From Gemmatimonadota bacterium (lineage in GTDB: Bacteria > Gemmatimonadota > Gemmatimonadetes > Gemmatimonadales > Gemmatimonadaceae): DNA of 64,000 nt. The notes under the pieces were generated by a model, which saw nothing but the letters and a program-made list of their open reading frames with translations, had not been told where the DNA came from and did no database searches. The stretch spans positions 1 to 64,000 of the forward strand of contig VGVM01000001.1 of the NCBI GenBank assembly GCA_016874035.1, written 5' to 3'. The position numbers and the translations under genes were made by a program. Positions 46,238-57,329 of this stretch are shown piece after piece (within the stretch, counting starts at the first letter, position 1; each line of letters starts with the position of its first letter).

Positions 46238-48109
46238 TCAGTGTTCCTCGCCTGTCATTGTTGACGGATTGAGCGCACGGTCCAGGTCGGCCCGCTTCAT
46301 CCAGCCGCGCTCGAGGACCAGCTCGTACACTCCGCGCCCTGAGGTCAACGCGGCCATCGCGACATCCGCGCATTTCTCGTAGCCGAGGATCGGGACCAGG
46401 GCCGTGACGATGCCGATCGAGCGCTCCACCGACCGCCGCATCACCTCCGGATTCGCGGTGATCCCCTCTATGCAGCGCTCGCGGAGCACGGTGCAGGCGT
46501 TCCGCAGCGACGAGATGTTGCGAAGCAGCCGGAAGGCGATGATCGGCTCGAAGACGTTCAGCTGCAGCTGCCCGGCCTCGGCGGCCATGGTCACGGTGAC
46601 GTCGCCACCGATCACGTCGAAACAGACCTGATTCACGACCTCGGGAATCACCGGGTTGACCTTGCCCGGCATGATGCTGGACCCCGGCTGCATCGCGGGC
46701 AGGTTGATTTCGCCCAGGCCCGTGCGCGGACCGCTCGAGAGCAGGCGGAGGTCGTTGCAGATCTTCGACAGCTTGACGGCACAGCGCTTGAGCACGCCCG
46801 AGAGTTGCACGAACGCGCCGGTGTCCGAGGTCGCCTCGACCAGGTCCGGCGCCGTGATCAGCGTGAGCCCCGTAACCTCGGAAAGGGCTGCGCGCACCCG
46901 CTCGGCGTAGCCCGGGGCGGCCGTTATGCCCGTGCCGATCGCCGTGGCGCCCATGTTGATCTCGCGAATGAGCGCCTGCGCCTCGGTAAGACGGTCCACG
47001 TCCTCCTGCATCGTGTTCCCAAAGGCGGCGAACTCCTGCCCGAGCGTCATCGGGACGGCATCCTGCAGCTGGGTGCGTCCCATCTTGAGGTGCGGCTGGA
47101 ACGCCTCGCCCTTGGCGAGCAGCGCGGCGACCAGCGCGCGCATCGCCTCCTGGAGGCCTATGATCGTCCGGTGGAGTGCGAGCTTCACCGCGGTGGGGTA
47201 CACGTCGTTCGTGCTCTGCGACATGTTCACGTGCTCATTGGGGTGCACGTGGGCGTAGTCGCCGCGGGCGTGCCCGAGAAGCTCGAGCGCGCGATTCGCG
47301 ATCACCTCGTTCGCGTTCATGTTGGACGACGTGCCGGCGCCGCCCTGGATCATGTCCACCCGGAAGTGCTCATGGTGCTTGCCGCGCTGGATCTCGCGTG
47401 ATGCCCGGACAATGGCATCGGCGATCGTCGGGTCGAGGAGCTTCAGCGAGGCGTTTGTGCGCGCCGCCGCCTCCTTCACTTGCGCAAGCGCGATGATCAG
47501 CTCGGGGAAGTCGGCCAGCGGGACGCCGGTGATCGGGAAGTTCTCGATCGCCCGGAGCGTCTGGACGCCGTAGAGCGCGGCGTCCGGCACGTCGCGGTCG
47601 CCGAGAAAGTCATGCTCGCGCCGTGTCGGGCCGCTGAATCCCGCCCCACTCCGGCCGCCGACGAGCATGGAGTCCGCGCTGCGCAGCCGCTCGGCGATTG
47701 CGCGTGCCGCCCGGGACACCAAGGCGGCATGAAGCGCCGGTTGGTTCTTGAGCACGGGCTCCAGGTCCGCTTTCGCGAAGGAGATCGTGCGAGTGGCGCG
47801 GAGCGCGCGGCCGGACGACCCGTGGGGACGCGCTTCGAGCAGTGCGCCCTCCGACAACACGTGTCCGGGGCCGAAGGTGGCCAGGCGGATATCCACTCCG
47901 CCGTGTGTGGAATCGGCCCGCTCGATGGCGACATTCCCTTCGATGATCACCGCAAAGGCCTCGCGCGGCTCGCCCTGCCGGAACAGCAGGTCATCTGTCG
48001 CGTAGGAACGCTCGGTCGCCGCCTTCGCCAGGTGCCACACGAGGGTGTCCGGCAGGCCGGCGAAGAACTCGATGCCCTTGAGGAGCTCGGCAGTTGGTGG
48101 TGCAGCCAT
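46238..48109 (-). CDS. aspA: Cyclic nucleotide-binding domain / aspartate ammonia-lyase fusion
   Basis: N-term GIEFFAGLPDTLVWHLAKAATERSYATDDLLFRQGEPREAFAVIIEGNVAIE (cNMP-binding); then REHDFLGDRDVPDAALYGVQTLRAIENFPITG...GSSIMPGKVNPVIPEVVNQV (fumarase/aspartase signature). Confidence 0.93.
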   Translation of the reverse strand: MAAPPTAELLKGIEFFAGLPDTLVWHLAKAATERSYATDDLLFRQGEPREAFAVIIEGNVAIERADSTHGGVDIRLATFGPGHVLSEGALLEARPHGSSGRALRATRTISFAKADLEPVLKNQPALHAALVSRAARAIAERLRSADSMLVGGRSGAGFSGPTRREHDFLGDRDVPDAALYGVQTLRAIENFPITGVPLADFPELIIALAQVKEAAARTNASLKLLDPTIADAIVRASREIQRGKHHEHFRVDMIQGGAGTSSNMNANEVIANRALELLGHARGDYAHVHPNEHVNMSQSTNDVYPTAVKLALHRTIIGLQEAMRALVAALLAKGEAFQPHLKMGRTQLQDAVPMTLGQEFAAFGNTMQEDVDRLTEAQALIREINMGATAIGTGITAAPGYAERVRAALSEVTGLTLITAPDLVEATSDTGAFVQLSGVLKRCAVKLSKICNDLRLLSSGPRTGLGEINLPAMQPGSSIMPGKVNPVIPEVVNQVCFDVIGGDVTVTMAAEAGQLQLNVFEPIIAFRLLRNISSLRNACTVLRERCIEGITANPEVMRRSVERSIGIVTALVPILGYEKCADVAMAALTSGRGVYELVLERGWMKRADLDRALNPSTMTGEEH

Positions 48110-49475
48110 GGGAAAAAGCTACCCCGCGGGGATTGTCCCGTCAGCGGCCGCTGCCCAGCTTCGAATCGCCGTGACTCCCGCATCCTCGTTGGCTGACCGG
48201 CTCTTCCTGCCCGAAAGGGACCAGCGGTCGCAGCTGACCGACCTCGCGCGCGTGCCCCTGCCGCCGCCACTGCGGCCAACCGCGCACCTGCACGTACTCG
48301 ACGTCACGGAGTTCTTCGGTGACACCACCGGCGGCGTGCGCACCTACCTGCGCGCGAAGGCGTCCTATGTGGAACGGCGCGCCGAGCTTGCGCAGACCGT
48401 GGTGGTCCCGGGACGGTGCGACGCGCGGACCGAAAGCGCCGGGGTCCGGGTCTACCGCACAGGCGGACCGCGCGTACCCGGCCAGCCGCAGTACCGGTTA
48501 CTGCTTGCCCCGGAGCGAGTGCGACGGGTGGTTGAGGCCGAGCGACCCGACATCATCGAGACCGGGAGCCCGTACACGGTGCCGTGGATCATTCGCCATG
48601 CCACTCGCCGGCACGAAGCACCGATACTTGCCTTCTGGCACAGTGATTTTCCACGGCTGGCGGCACCGTGGCCGGAGACCGCACCGTGGTGGCGTCGCCG
48701 CGTGTTCGACGCCGCGTGGCGTTATGCGCGCGCGGTTGATGCGGGTGCGGCGTGGAATGTGTGCTGCTCGCGCTACGTCGCCGATGACCTGCGCGCGCAT
48801 GGGATGGACCGCGTCACGACGATCCCGCTCGGCGTGGACCTTGAGCTGTTCAACCCGTCGCGGCGGGCTGCGCGTTCCGCGGTGCGCGAGCGGCTGGGAC
48901 TGCGATCCGGGCCGGCGGTGGGGTTCGTCGGTCGGTTCGGCCCGGAAAAGGAGATCGACCTCGCAGTGCGGGCGTGGCCAACCGTGTACGCGCGGACTGG
49001 CGCGACGCTCGTGTTGATCGGCGACGGGCCTGCGCGCGTGCACCTCGAGCGCGAGGCGTGCCGGGTGTCCGGCGCAGCGAGTCGCCCTGCGTGGTTGGAC
49101 GTGATCCCATTCCAGCGAACGCGCGCGGAAGTCGCCGATGTGGTCGCATCGCTCGATGCCGTCGTGGTTCCCGGTTCGAACGAGTCCTTCGGCCTTGCCG
49201 GGCTCGAAGCGATGGCATGCGGCGTGCCCGTGATCGCCGCGGACCGCGGCGGGATCGCCGAAGTCGTCGCGGACAGTGGCGGCGGCGTGCTGTTTCGCGC
49301 GCGGGATAAAGGGGCACTTGCCGCCGCCGCGTGTGGCTTGCTCGACGGCGACGCCGCCGGGGCGGGCATGCGGGGTCGCGCGTATGCGGAACAGCATCAC
49401 TCGTGGGAGCACACGTTCGACCGGTTGTTCGCGCTGTACGGTTCGATCGTGCGCGAGCGTGGAGGCCGGCGGTGA
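48108..49475 (+). CDS. Glycosyltransferase family 4
   Basis: GPAVGFVGRFGPEKEIDLAVRAW; PGSNESFGLAGLEAMACGVPVIAADRGGIAEVV; true start may lie downstream of 48108. Confidence 0.9.
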   Translation: MGKSYPAGIVPSAAAAQLRIAVTPASSLADRLFLPERDQRSQLTDLARVPLPPPLRPTAHLHVLDVTEFFGDTTGGVRTYLRAKASYVERRAELAQTVVVPGRCDARTESAGVRVYRTGGPRVPGQPQYRLLLAPERVRRVVEAERPDIIETGSPYTVPWIIRHATRRHEAPILAFWHSDFPRLAAPWPETAPWWRRRVFDAAWRYARAVDAGAAWNVCCSRYVADDLRAHGMDRVTTIPLGVDLELFNPSRRAARSAVRERLGLRSGPAVGFVGRFGPEKEIDLAVRAWPTVYARTGATLVLIGDGPARVHLEREACRVSGAASRPAWLDVIPFQRTRAEVADVVASLDAVVVPGSNESFGLAGLEAMACGVPVIAADRGGIAEVVADSGGGVLFRARDKGALAAAACGLLDGDAAGAGMRGRAYAEQHHSWEHTFDRLFALYGSIVRERGGRR

Positions 49476-50194
49476 CGCGACTCCTCGTCACGATCCACGA
49501 TGTCGCGCCTCCGTTGATGGGGGCGGTCGAGCGCCTCTGGCGGATATGCGCCGCGCGTCGGGTGACACCGGGCCTGCTGGTCGTACCCGACTGGCACGGC
49601 GGATCGCCGCTGGAGCAACACGCCGACTGTGTCGGGTGGGTGCGCTCGCGCGCCGCCGAAGGCGCCGAGGTGTTCCTGCACGGCGAGCGCCACGATGAGG
49701 CCGGTTCGCCGCGCGGGTTCGCCGACCACGTTCGTGCGTTCGGGCGCACGAATCGCGAGGGCGAGTTCCTCACGCTCTCGTATGCGGCGGCACGCGAGCG
49801 CATTGACCGTGGCCTGCAACGGCTCCGCGCGCTGGGGCTCAACCCGATCGGCTTCGTGCCGCCCGCGTGGCTTGCCAGGCCCGACGCGCACCAAGCCGCA
49901 CGCGACGCCGGGCTCGCGTTCAGCGAGGACGACCGGACGATCTACGCCTTTGGCGCGCGGCGCACCGTCGCCTCCCCGGTGCTGCGCTGGAGCGGTCGCG
50001 GCGCCCTGCGGGCCTACGGCTCGCTGGCCCAGGCGTCGCTGCGCTGGACGCTCCAACGGGAGGCGCCGTGGATGCGCGTCGCGTTGCACCCCGGGGATCT
50101 CGACCATCCCGCCACGGCCGCTTCGGTGGAGCGCGAGCTCGACCGGTGGAGCGCCGTGGCCGAACCGGTCGGCTACGCGCGGATCGCGCCGTAG
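49472..50194 (+). CDS. DUF2334 / polysaccharide deacetylase-like protein
   Basis: LLVTIHDVAPPLMGAVERLWRIC...VFLHGERHDEAG...GFVPPAWLARPDAHQAARDAGLAFSEDD; GTGA overlap with GT4. Confidence 0.85.
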   Translation: MTRLLVTIHDVAPPLMGAVERLWRICAARRVTPGLLVVPDWHGGSPLEQHADCVGWVRSRAAEGAEVFLHGERHDEAGSPRGFADHVRAFGRTNREGEFLTLSYAAARERIDRGLQRLRALGLNPIGFVPPAWLARPDAHQAARDAGLAFSEDDRTIYAFGARRTVASPVLRWSGRGALRAYGSLAQASLRWTLQREAPWMRVALHPGDLDHPATAASVERELDRWSAVAEPVGYARIAP

Positions 50195-50200
50195 ATTCGA

Positions 50201-51358
50201 GTGACCATCACGGAGCTGGAAATGACGACGAGCCGACGGGAGTTCATCGAACGCAGCGCCACGCTTGCGGCACTTGGCTTCACGCCGCGGGCCATCAGCT
50301 TTGACGAATGGGAGGCTGAGCGGCGTCGCACGGAACCGCTGCCGTCCGGTTTTCGCGCGCGGCCGTGCGTGGTCGGGTCCGGAAACGGCTTCCACACGGA
50401 TCGGCCGTCGGGCGTGAAGATCGCGTACGACAAGATCGTGCGGGGCGAGGACACGCTCGATGCGATCATTGCCGGCGTGAACACGCAGGAACTCGACCCC
50501 GAGGACAGTTCGGTCGGGTACGGCGGATTGCCGAACGAGGAAGGGGTCGTGCAACTCGACGCGAGCTGCATGCATGGTCCGTCCAAGCGCGCCGGCGCTG
50601 TCGGTTGCCTCGAGGGGTTCGCCACGCCGTCGAACGTCGCGAAGGCCGTGATGGAATACACCGACCACATTTTCCTCGTGGGCGCCGACGCGCAGCGGTT
50701 CGCGCGCGCGATGGGCTTCGAGGAGCGCGACCTGCTGACGCCGAACTCGAGGGCCGCCTGGGAGAAGTGGAAGTCGGACCCGCGGCGCGTGAGGTCCTGG
50801 GTGAAGGATGCGCCCCGCCCGATGCCGCCGCGCCGCGACTTCGAGGAACAAGCCGAACTCGAAGCACTCGGCATTCCCTGGACGCACGGGACGATCAACA
50901 TGAATGCCGTGAACGCCAACGGGGACTTGAGCTCGGTCACGACCACGAGCGGGCGCGCCTGGAAGGTCGCGGGCCGTGTGGGTGACTCGCCGGTGATCGG
51001 GGCAGGGCAGTACACCGACAACACGGTGGGTTCCGCCGGGAGCACCGGGCGCGGCGAATCGAACATCATGGTGTGCGGCGCGTTTCTCGCCGTCGAGTTC
51101 ATGCGCCAGGGCGTGCAGCCGGAGGAAGCGCTGCTCCGCACCATGCGGCGCGTGATCGCGATGTCGGAACCCCGATTGCTGGACGACCGCGGTCGGCCGT
51201 GGTTCGACCTCGAGTTTTACGCGCTCACGAAGGACGGGCGTTTCGCCGGTGCCTCGGCGTACGAGGGGGCTCGCTACGCGGTCTGCGACGAGCGCGGCCC
51301 GCGTCTCGAGACGGGCGCATTCCTCTTCCGGGCGTCGGAGAGGCCTCGCCGCGCGTGA
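50201..51358 (+). CDS. N4-(beta-N-acetylglucosaminyl)-L-asparaginase (Ntn-hydrolase)
   Basis: HGTINMNAVNANGDLSSVTTTSGRAWKVAGRVGDSPVIGAGQYTDNTVGSAGSTGRGE; TAT-like SRREFIERSATLAALG leader. Confidence 0.93.
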   Translation: MTITELEMTTSRREFIERSATLAALGFTPRAISFDEWEAERRRTEPLPSGFRARPCVVGSGNGFHTDRPSGVKIAYDKIVRGEDTLDAIIAGVNTQELDPEDSSVGYGGLPNEEGVVQLDASCMHGPSKRAGAVGCLEGFATPSNVAKAVMEYTDHIFLVGADAQRFARAMGFEERDLLTPNSRAAWEKWKSDPRRVRSWVKDAPRPMPPRRDFEEQAELEALGIPWTHGTINMNAVNANGDLSSVTTTSGRAWKVAGRVGDSPVIGAGQYTDNTVGSAGSTGRGESNIMVCGAFLAVEFMRQGVQPEEALLRTMRRVIAMSEPRLLDDRGRPWFDLEFYALTKDGRFAGASAYEGARYAVCDERGPRLETGAFLFRASERPRRA

Positions 51359-51404
51359 GGTCAGTCCTCCGAGACGATCGTGGCCGCGGGCACCCGGTTG
51401 ATCG

Positions 51405-52109
51405 TCATGGGCGACCCGGCGTCGGTGGCGCACCTGGACTCCGAGGCGCGCGGTCCATCTCGTTGAGCAAACGGGCGGCGACGCCGAGCGCCTCACCGAG
51501 GCGCGGCGTCGGCTCGGAGATCGGGGCGGCGTAGAAGTTCACCAGTCGCGAACGGTACGCCGTGTGCGCCGAGAGGTCGCGCAGGGTGAGCTGCCATTGC
51601 ACGCTGTCGCGCCCGACCCGGAACGCCGTGAACGACGCGAACACGTCGGCGTTGAGGATCTTCGCGAGGTCGTCGATCGTGCGGGTCTTGGCGAGCGCGA
51701 ACTCCACCGTGTCGGCGGCGACGGGGATGAACCGCTTCGTGGCCCCGAACGCGTTCCGTGCGGAGTCCACCAGTGCGGCCGCCGTCGTGGCGGAAGCCTG
51801 GAGCGAGGTGGACAGGCGCGGCTGCGTCACGAAGATGCGTCGCGGCGCCCCGAGCGTCGCGGCACGCTTGTCGAACGCCGTGGCATCCAGCGAGTTCGTG
51901 CGGCGCGCGGATTCCTCGCGAAGGTTCGCGGCGGAACGCAGGATCGAATCGAGTTCCGGCCCAAGGGGTACTTGGGGCACGGGACCCCGTCGGCCATCGG
52001 TCGGTGGCGCGCCCCGGCGGCCGAACGGCTCGCCACCGCGGGCAAATGCCTGGCCCGCGCGCCCTTCCTGGATGCGCGCAAGCGTGTCGAACACCGCCCG
52101 CTGGATCTC
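51405..52109 (-). pseudogene. Separated C-terminal region of the adjacent Ser/Thr kinase (same frame, downstream of TAG)
   Basis: Frame continues ...MADSIR-TAG-EIQRAVFDTLARIQEGRAGQAFARGG... with no other disruption to a stop at 51405. Confidence 0.65.
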
Positions 52110-53306
52110 CTAGCGGATCGAGTCCGCCATGCGGCGCAGGAGCGCCGTGTCAGTGACCAGCGCCGCTCGCGCGTTCGCCGCGGCGGCCGGGTTGCGTCCG
52201 CCGATCGTGTCGGTCTGTGAGACCGCCGGTCGCCGTTCCGCGAGTCGCGCCTCGACTGCCCGCGCGATCGCGAGCGATTCGGCACGCGTCAGGAGCGGAC
52301 CGCCGGGCGAGACCGTCACCGTGTCACGAACGACGATCGGTGGCTGCGTCAGCCCGCCGCGCTGCCATACGGCCACCGCCGCGAGCACGACGCCGGCGGT
52401 CGCGAGCGCGATCCACGCCTGACGATTGCCAGCGCGCGTGGGAACTTCGGTCGGAGCCGCGTCGGCCGCATCAATCAATGCGAGCAGCTCGCGCGCGGTT
52501 TGCGGGCGATCTTCCGGCCGCTTGGCCATGCACCTCGTGACCAGTGCCGAGAGTGCCGCCGGCACATCGCGCCGGACCTTCGCGAGCGGTGGCGGCTCCA
52601 GCGTAAGCTGCGCGGCCAACGTCTGGGCCGGCGACGAAGCGGCGAAGGGCATTGCGCCCGTCAGGAGTTCGTAGGCCGTCAAGCCGACCGCGTAGATGTC
52701 CACGCGGTGATCCGCCTTCGGGTCGCCGGCGAGCTGCTCTGGCGCCATGTAGGCGGGCGTGCCGATCGCCATGCCGGTGGTCGTCATTCCCGCCGCGGGG
52801 AGCGACGCCGAGATCGCCTTGGCCACGCCAAAATCGGTCACGACGGCGTGCGACCCGCTGCGCAGGATGTTGCCGGGCTTGATGTCGCGGTGGATCACGC
52901 CACGCTCGTGCGCGTAGCCGAGCGCGTCCACGACACCGCGCATGATGCGCAGCACCTCGCGCGGGGCGAACGACGCCTTGGCCTCGAGCGCGTGCCGCAA
53001 CGACTCGCCCTCGATGAAGGGCATCGTATAGTACAGCAGGTCGCCGTGCTCGCCCGCCGCATACAGCGGGACGATGTGCGGGTGCTGGAGCTGGGCGGCC
53101 AGCTGGACCTGGCGGCGGAACCGTTCGCGATTGACGCCGGCCGCGAGTTCAGGCGGCAGCACCTTGATCACGACCTTGCGGCCGAGCGCCCGCTCCGTGG
53201 CCAGGAACACGCGACTCATCCCGCCACCGAGCAGCTCGCGCTCGATGTCGTACGCACCGGCAAACGCGGTGCGAATCTCGTCGGTCCGGACCCGGTCCTG
53301 TGGCAT
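52110..53306 (-). CDS. Serine/threonine protein kinase (terminated by TAG at 52110-52112)
   Basis: LLGGGMSRVFLATERALGRKVVIKVL; GVIHRDIKPGNILR; VVTDFGVAKAI; single TM AWIALATAGVVLAAVAVW. Confidence 0.92.
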   Translation of the reverse strand: MPQDRVRTDEIRTAFAGAYDIERELLGGGMSRVFLATERALGRKVVIKVLPPELAAGVNRERFRRQVQLAAQLQHPHIVPLYAAGEHGDLLYYTMPFIEGESLRHALEAKASFAPREVLRIMRGVVDALGYAHERGVIHRDIKPGNILRSGSHAVVTDFGVAKAISASLPAAGMTTTGMAIGTPAYMAPEQLAGDPKADHRVDIYAVGLTAYELLTGAMPFAASSPAQTLAAQLTLEPPPLAKVRRDVPAALSALVTRCMAKRPEDRPQTARELLALIDAADAAPTEVPTRAGNRQAWIALATAGVVLAAVAVWQRGGLTQPPIVVRDTVTVSPGGPLLTRAESLAIARAVEARLAERRPAVSQTDTIGGRNPAAAANARAALVTDTALLRRMADSIR

Positions 53307-53366
53307 GGCTACGAGTTAGACACCCTCATACCCGAAAACGTGAACTCGGGCGCCGCCTCCCGCCGG

Positions 53367-54716
53367 CTAGGCGTCGAATCGACTCGAGGCCGACCGGACC
53401 TTCGCCGAGGCCTCGCCCAGGTGCGAGGCAGCCGCGGCGATCTCGCGGTTCGAGCTGTCCTGTCGGACGGTCGCGGCCCCGAGTTCCTTCATGGCCGCGG
53501 CGAACTCGGCCGTGGCCGACTCGAGGTTTCCGACGCGCGCCCGGAGGTCGGCCGCCAGCTCGCTCGCGCCGGTTGCCGACTCCGCCGCGGCCCCGGCGTG
53601 GCGTTCGCCATCCACGACGGCCGTCGCCACGTCCGCAAGCGACGAGCGGCCGTCGGACGTGGCGTCGCGAACGAGCTTGAGCGCGGCCTCCGCCTGCGAG
53701 GTGGACGACCGGGCATCGTCAATCTCGCCCTGGACGTTCGCCACGAGCGCGGCGGTCCGCTCGGCGGCGTCGGCCGCCATGGCGGCAAGTCGCCGCACCT
53801 CATTGGCGACAACCGCGAAGCCTTCGCCGTGCTCGCCCGCGCGAGCCGCCTCCATGGCGGCGTTGAGGGCGAGCAACTTCGACTGCCGCGCGATCTGCTG
53901 GACGAGGCGAACGAAATCGCGCATCTCGCCCGTGGCGGCGGCCAGCGTTTCGGTGGCCGCGACCGAGGCCGCTACGTCGCGCCGGAGCGCATCGAGGTGA
54001 TGCGCGCCGTCCTCCAGGCGCGCGCGGCTGGCGTGGGCCAGCGCGCGGAGGTGCGTGTTCCGCGCCACATCGGCCCGGGCGCGCTCCGCGGCGTCCCGCG
54101 CGATGTCGTCCAGTTGTGTGGCGTCGCCGCCGAATTCTTCGATGTGCGCCGCCATCGTGCTCGCCTGGGCGGTCAGCGCATGCGCGACGCCGACGGCGGC
54201 ACTCCCGGCGGCGGACGCGGCGGCGTTTGTCCTGGCGATCGCGCCGGCGATGTCCGAGGTCTCCGTCGCCGCCCGATGCAGCTGGGTGGCGACGGCGCGC
54301 AGCTCGCGCGTCACGGCAACGAGGGCGCGGGCGAGGCGCCCAACCTCTCCGCCCTCGGTCGCCGCGGAGGGCCGCCGCGAGAGGTCGCCGGCCGCCACCC
54401 CTTCGGCGACGTCCGCCAGGTCGCTCAGCTGCCGGCCCACTTGGGGCGATACGACGAGCCGCACGACGACACCGGCCGATGCGACAGCGACGGCGGCCAG
54501 GAGCGCAGCCAGCCAGAGGGAATGCCCACCCGCCGCGATATCTCCGAGCGCGCCGCGGCCCATCCACAGGAGGAGGGCCGTCGCCGCGAGCGCGGCGATG
54601 CTCAACCCCGTGGTGATCCGGTCAATGCGGTGCGCCCGCGGCTCGAGTGCGGCATCGAGGGCTGCGCTCCGGCGTATGTCCGCTTGGGCTAGATTTGGCT
54701 GCACCGGCTGGCTCAT
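53367..54716 (-). CDS. Methyl-accepting chemotaxis protein
   Basis: HAMP-like [26 protein letters not shown]; signalling tip [35 protein letters not shown]. Confidence 0.93.
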   Translation of the reverse strand: MSQPVQPNLAQADIRRSAALDAALEPRAHRIDRITTGLSIAALAATALLLWMGRGALGDIAAGGHSLWLAALLAAVAVASAGVVVRLVVSPQVGRQLSDLADVAEGVAAGDLSRRPSAATEGGEVGRLARALVAVTRELRAVATQLHRAATETSDIAGAIARTNAAASAAGSAAVGVAHALTAQASTMAAHIEEFGGDATQLDDIARDAAERARADVARNTHLRALAHASRARLEDGAHHLDALRRDVAASVAATETLAAATGEMRDFVRLVQQIARQSKLLALNAAMEAARAGEHGEGFAVVANEVRRLAAMAADAAERTAALVANVQGEIDDARSSTSQAEAALKLVRDATSDGRSSLADVATAVVDGERHAGAAAESATGASELAADLRARVGNLESATAEFAAAMKELGAATVRQDSSNREIAAAASHLGEASAKVRSASSRFDA

Positions 54717-54789
54717 CAACGACCCTGAACTGGACCTGTTAGTCGCACCGGGATCGTGCGGCCCACGCCGACGTCCCACCCCGCCCGTC

Positions 54790-57303
54790 ATGACTGCCCA
54801 GACCACACCAGCCTCCGGCCCGCCCGAACCGCCAGCATATATCCCCGCCACTGTCGAATCGAAGTGGCGCGAGCGATGGGCCGCCCGCGGCACGAACGTC
54901 GCAAGCATCGAGGGCAGCGACCGGCCGTTCTACGCCCTCATGATGTTCCCGTATCCGTCGGCCGAAGGGCTGCACGTCGGGAACCTCTTCGCCTTCACTG
55001 GCAATGATATCTTCGCCCGCTTCCAGCGGCTACAAGGGCGTCAGGTCTTCGAGCCGATCGGGTTCGACGCGTTCGGCATTCACTCGGAAAACTACGCGCT
55101 CAAGGTCGGTACCCACCCGATGGAGCTGATCCCGCGGAACGTCGCGAACTTCACGCGGCAACTCACGGCGGCGGGATTCATGGTGGACTGGACGCGCACC
55201 GTGGATACGACGCACCCGTCGTATTACCGCTGGACGCAGTGGGTCTTCCTGCAGTTGTTCAAGCGCGGGCTCGCGTACCGCAAGAAGGCCGCGGTGAACT
55301 GGTGCCCGAGCTGCATGACCGTGCTCGCCAACGAGCAGGTGGAAGGCGGCGCCTGCGAGCGGTGCGGCACGCAGGTCGAGCAGCGCGCGCTCGAGCAGTG
55401 GTTCTTCCACATCACCGATTACGCCGCGCGGCTGCTCGGCAACCTCGACTCGCTCGACTGGTCCAACACCACCAAGACGGCGCAGCGGACCTGGATCGGC
55501 CGCTCTGAGGGGGCCGAGATCCGGTTCCGGATCCTCAACCCGCTCGAGGACGCCGGGAGCGCGGCCGTACACGTCAGCACCCAGATCACGCCGGGGACGC
55601 GCGAACTCCCGGTGTTCACGACCCGGCCCGACACGATCTTCGGCGCGACGTACCTCGTGCTCGCGCCGGAACATCCGCTGCTCGACGACATCGTGAGCGA
55701 GGAACAGCGCAGTGCGGTCGTGGCGTACCGGGTGCAGGCATCGAAGCAGGACCTCATCACGCGGAAGTCGGTGCGAGAGAAGACGGGCGTGTTCACCGGC
55801 GCGTACGCGGTGAATCCGGCCACGGGCGAAATGATCCCGGTCTGGACCGCGGACTACGTACTGATGGACTACGGCACCGGCGCGATCATGGCGGTGCCCG
55901 GGCATGACGAGCGGGACTTCGAGTTTGCGCAGGCCTTCGGGCTGCCGGTCGAACGCGTCGTGGCCGGGCCCGGGCAGAAGGCGAAGACGCCACTCACCGA
56001 GGCTTACACCGAGACCGAAGGCGCGACGCTGGTGAACAGCGAGAAGTTCAACGGCTATTCGATAGATGAAGGCAAGAAGGCGATCACCGCGTGGCTCGAG
56101 GAACAGCATGCGGCGAAGGCCGTCACCAACTATCGGCTGCACGACTGGTGCATTTCCCGCCAGCGGTACTGGGGTCCGCCGATCCCGATCATCCACTGCG
56201 ATGCGTGTGGGGCCGTGCCCGTCCCGGATGCGGACCTGCCGGTGATCCTGCCGAACATCCCCGATTTCAAGCCGGACGATTCCGGCGTCTCGCCGCTCGC
56301 GCGGCACGAGGAGTGGTACCGCGTGCCGTGCCCGGCGTGCGGCAAGCCGGCGCGCCGCGAAACCGACGTCAGCGACACCTTCCTCGACAGCGGCTGGTAT
56401 TTCCTTCGCTATCCGAGCGTACGCGCCGCGGACGCCGACGCGGCGCCGTTCAATGCGGAGATCACGAAACGCTGGCTGCCGGTGGATTCGTACATCGGCG
56501 GGAACGAGCACGCCGTGCTCCACCTGCTGTACTCGCGCTTCCTGACCATGGTGCTGCACGACGCGGGGCACCTCGCGTTCGAGGAGCCGTTCACCAAGTT
56601 CCGCGCGCATGGCCTGATCATCCGTGACGGCGCGAAGATGTCGAAGTCGAAGGGCAACGTCGTCATTCCCGACGTGTACATCAACGAGTGGGGGGCCGAC
56701 ACCTTCCGCACGTACCTGATGTTCCTCGGCCCGTTCGAGGAAGGCGGCGACTTCCGCGACGCCGGGATCAGCGGCGTGCGCCGGTTCCTCGATCGGATCT
56801 GGGCATCCGTGCAGGCGGCCTCGGCGACCGGGGCTCCCCACGAGGAGGTCATGCGAAAGCTGCATGCGACGATCCGCAAGGTCGGCGAGGACATTCCGCG
56901 ATTGCAGTACAACACGGCGATCGCCGCGATGATGGAGTACGTGAACGTGCTCCGGCGTGGCGAGCGCACGCCGCACCGCGCCGAGGTCGAGCCCCTGGTG
57001 CAGTTGGTCTCGCCGTTCGCCCCGCACGTGGCGGAAGAGCTCTGGGAGATGCTCGGGCACACGACCGGCATCTTCGATTCGGGCTGGCCGGCGTTTGATG
57101 CCGCGCTCGCCGCGGGCGATACGATGACAATCGCCGTGCAGGTGAACGGCAAGACGCGCGGGTCGGTCGTCGTCCCGCAGTCCGCCGACGAGCCGGCCGT
57201 GGTGGCCGCGGCAAAGGCGGACGCGGCGGTGGCGAAATTCTTCCCCGCGAGCCCGCGGAAGGTGATCTATGTGCCGGGGCGAATCCTGAACGTGGTGGGT
57301 TGA
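54790..57303 (+). CDS. leuS: Leucyl-tRNA synthetase
   Basis: [17 protein letters not shown] (HIGH-type), [12 protein letters not shown] (KMSKS), editing and anticodon-binding domains; 838 codons. Confidence 0.97.
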   Translation: MTAQTTPASGPPEPPAYIPATVESKWRERWAARGTNVASIEGSDRPFYALMMFPYPSAEGLHVGNLFAFTGNDIFARFQRLQGRQVFEPIGFDAFGIHSENYALKVGTHPMELIPRNVANFTRQLTAAGFMVDWTRTVDTTHPSYYRWTQWVFLQLFKRGLAYRKKAAVNWCPSCMTVLANEQVEGGACERCGTQVEQRALEQWFFHITDYAARLLGNLDSLDWSNTTKTAQRTWIGRSEGAEIRFRILNPLEDAGSAAVHVSTQITPGTRELPVFTTRPDTIFGATYLVLAPEHPLLDDIVSEEQRSAVVAYRVQASKQDLITRKSVREKTGVFTGAYAVNPATGEMIPVWTADYVLMDYGTGAIMAVPGHDERDFEFAQAFGLPVERVVAGPGQKAKTPLTEAYTETEGATLVNSEKFNGYSIDEGKKAITAWLEEQHAAKAVTNYRLHDWCISRQRYWGPPIPIIHCDACGAVPVPDADLPVILPNIPDFKPDDSGVSPLARHEEWYRVPCPACGKPARRETDVSDTFLDSGWYFLRYPSVRAADADAAPFNAEITKRWLPVDSYIGGNEHAVLHLLYSRFLTMVLHDAGHLAFEEPFTKFRAHGLIIRDGAKMSKSKGNVVIPDVYINEWGADTFRTYLMFLGPFEEGGDFRDAGISGVRRFLDRIWASVQAASATGAPHEEVMRKLHATIRKVGEDIPRLQYNTAIAAMMEYVNVLRRGERTPHRAEVEPLVQLVSPFAPHVAEELWEMLGHTTGIFDSGWPAFDAALAAGDTMTIAVQVNGKTRGSVVVPQSADEPAVVAAAKADAAVAKFFPASPRKVIYVPGRILNVVG

Positions 57304-57329
57304 GCCCGACCGTTTCCCGAGGGAATGCC

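Noticed and set aside
48107-48110. Overlapping divergent start codons of aspA-like and GT4 genes in CCATGG
   Set aside because: The GT4 start is unproven; the conserved part begins well downstream, so the overlap is probably an ORF-caller artefact.
51361-51408. 15-codon ORF MTINRVPAATIVSED overlapping the kinase C-terminal stop by ATGA
   Set aside because: Too short to support as a gene; a frameshifted C-terminus is possible but cannot be shown without orthologues.
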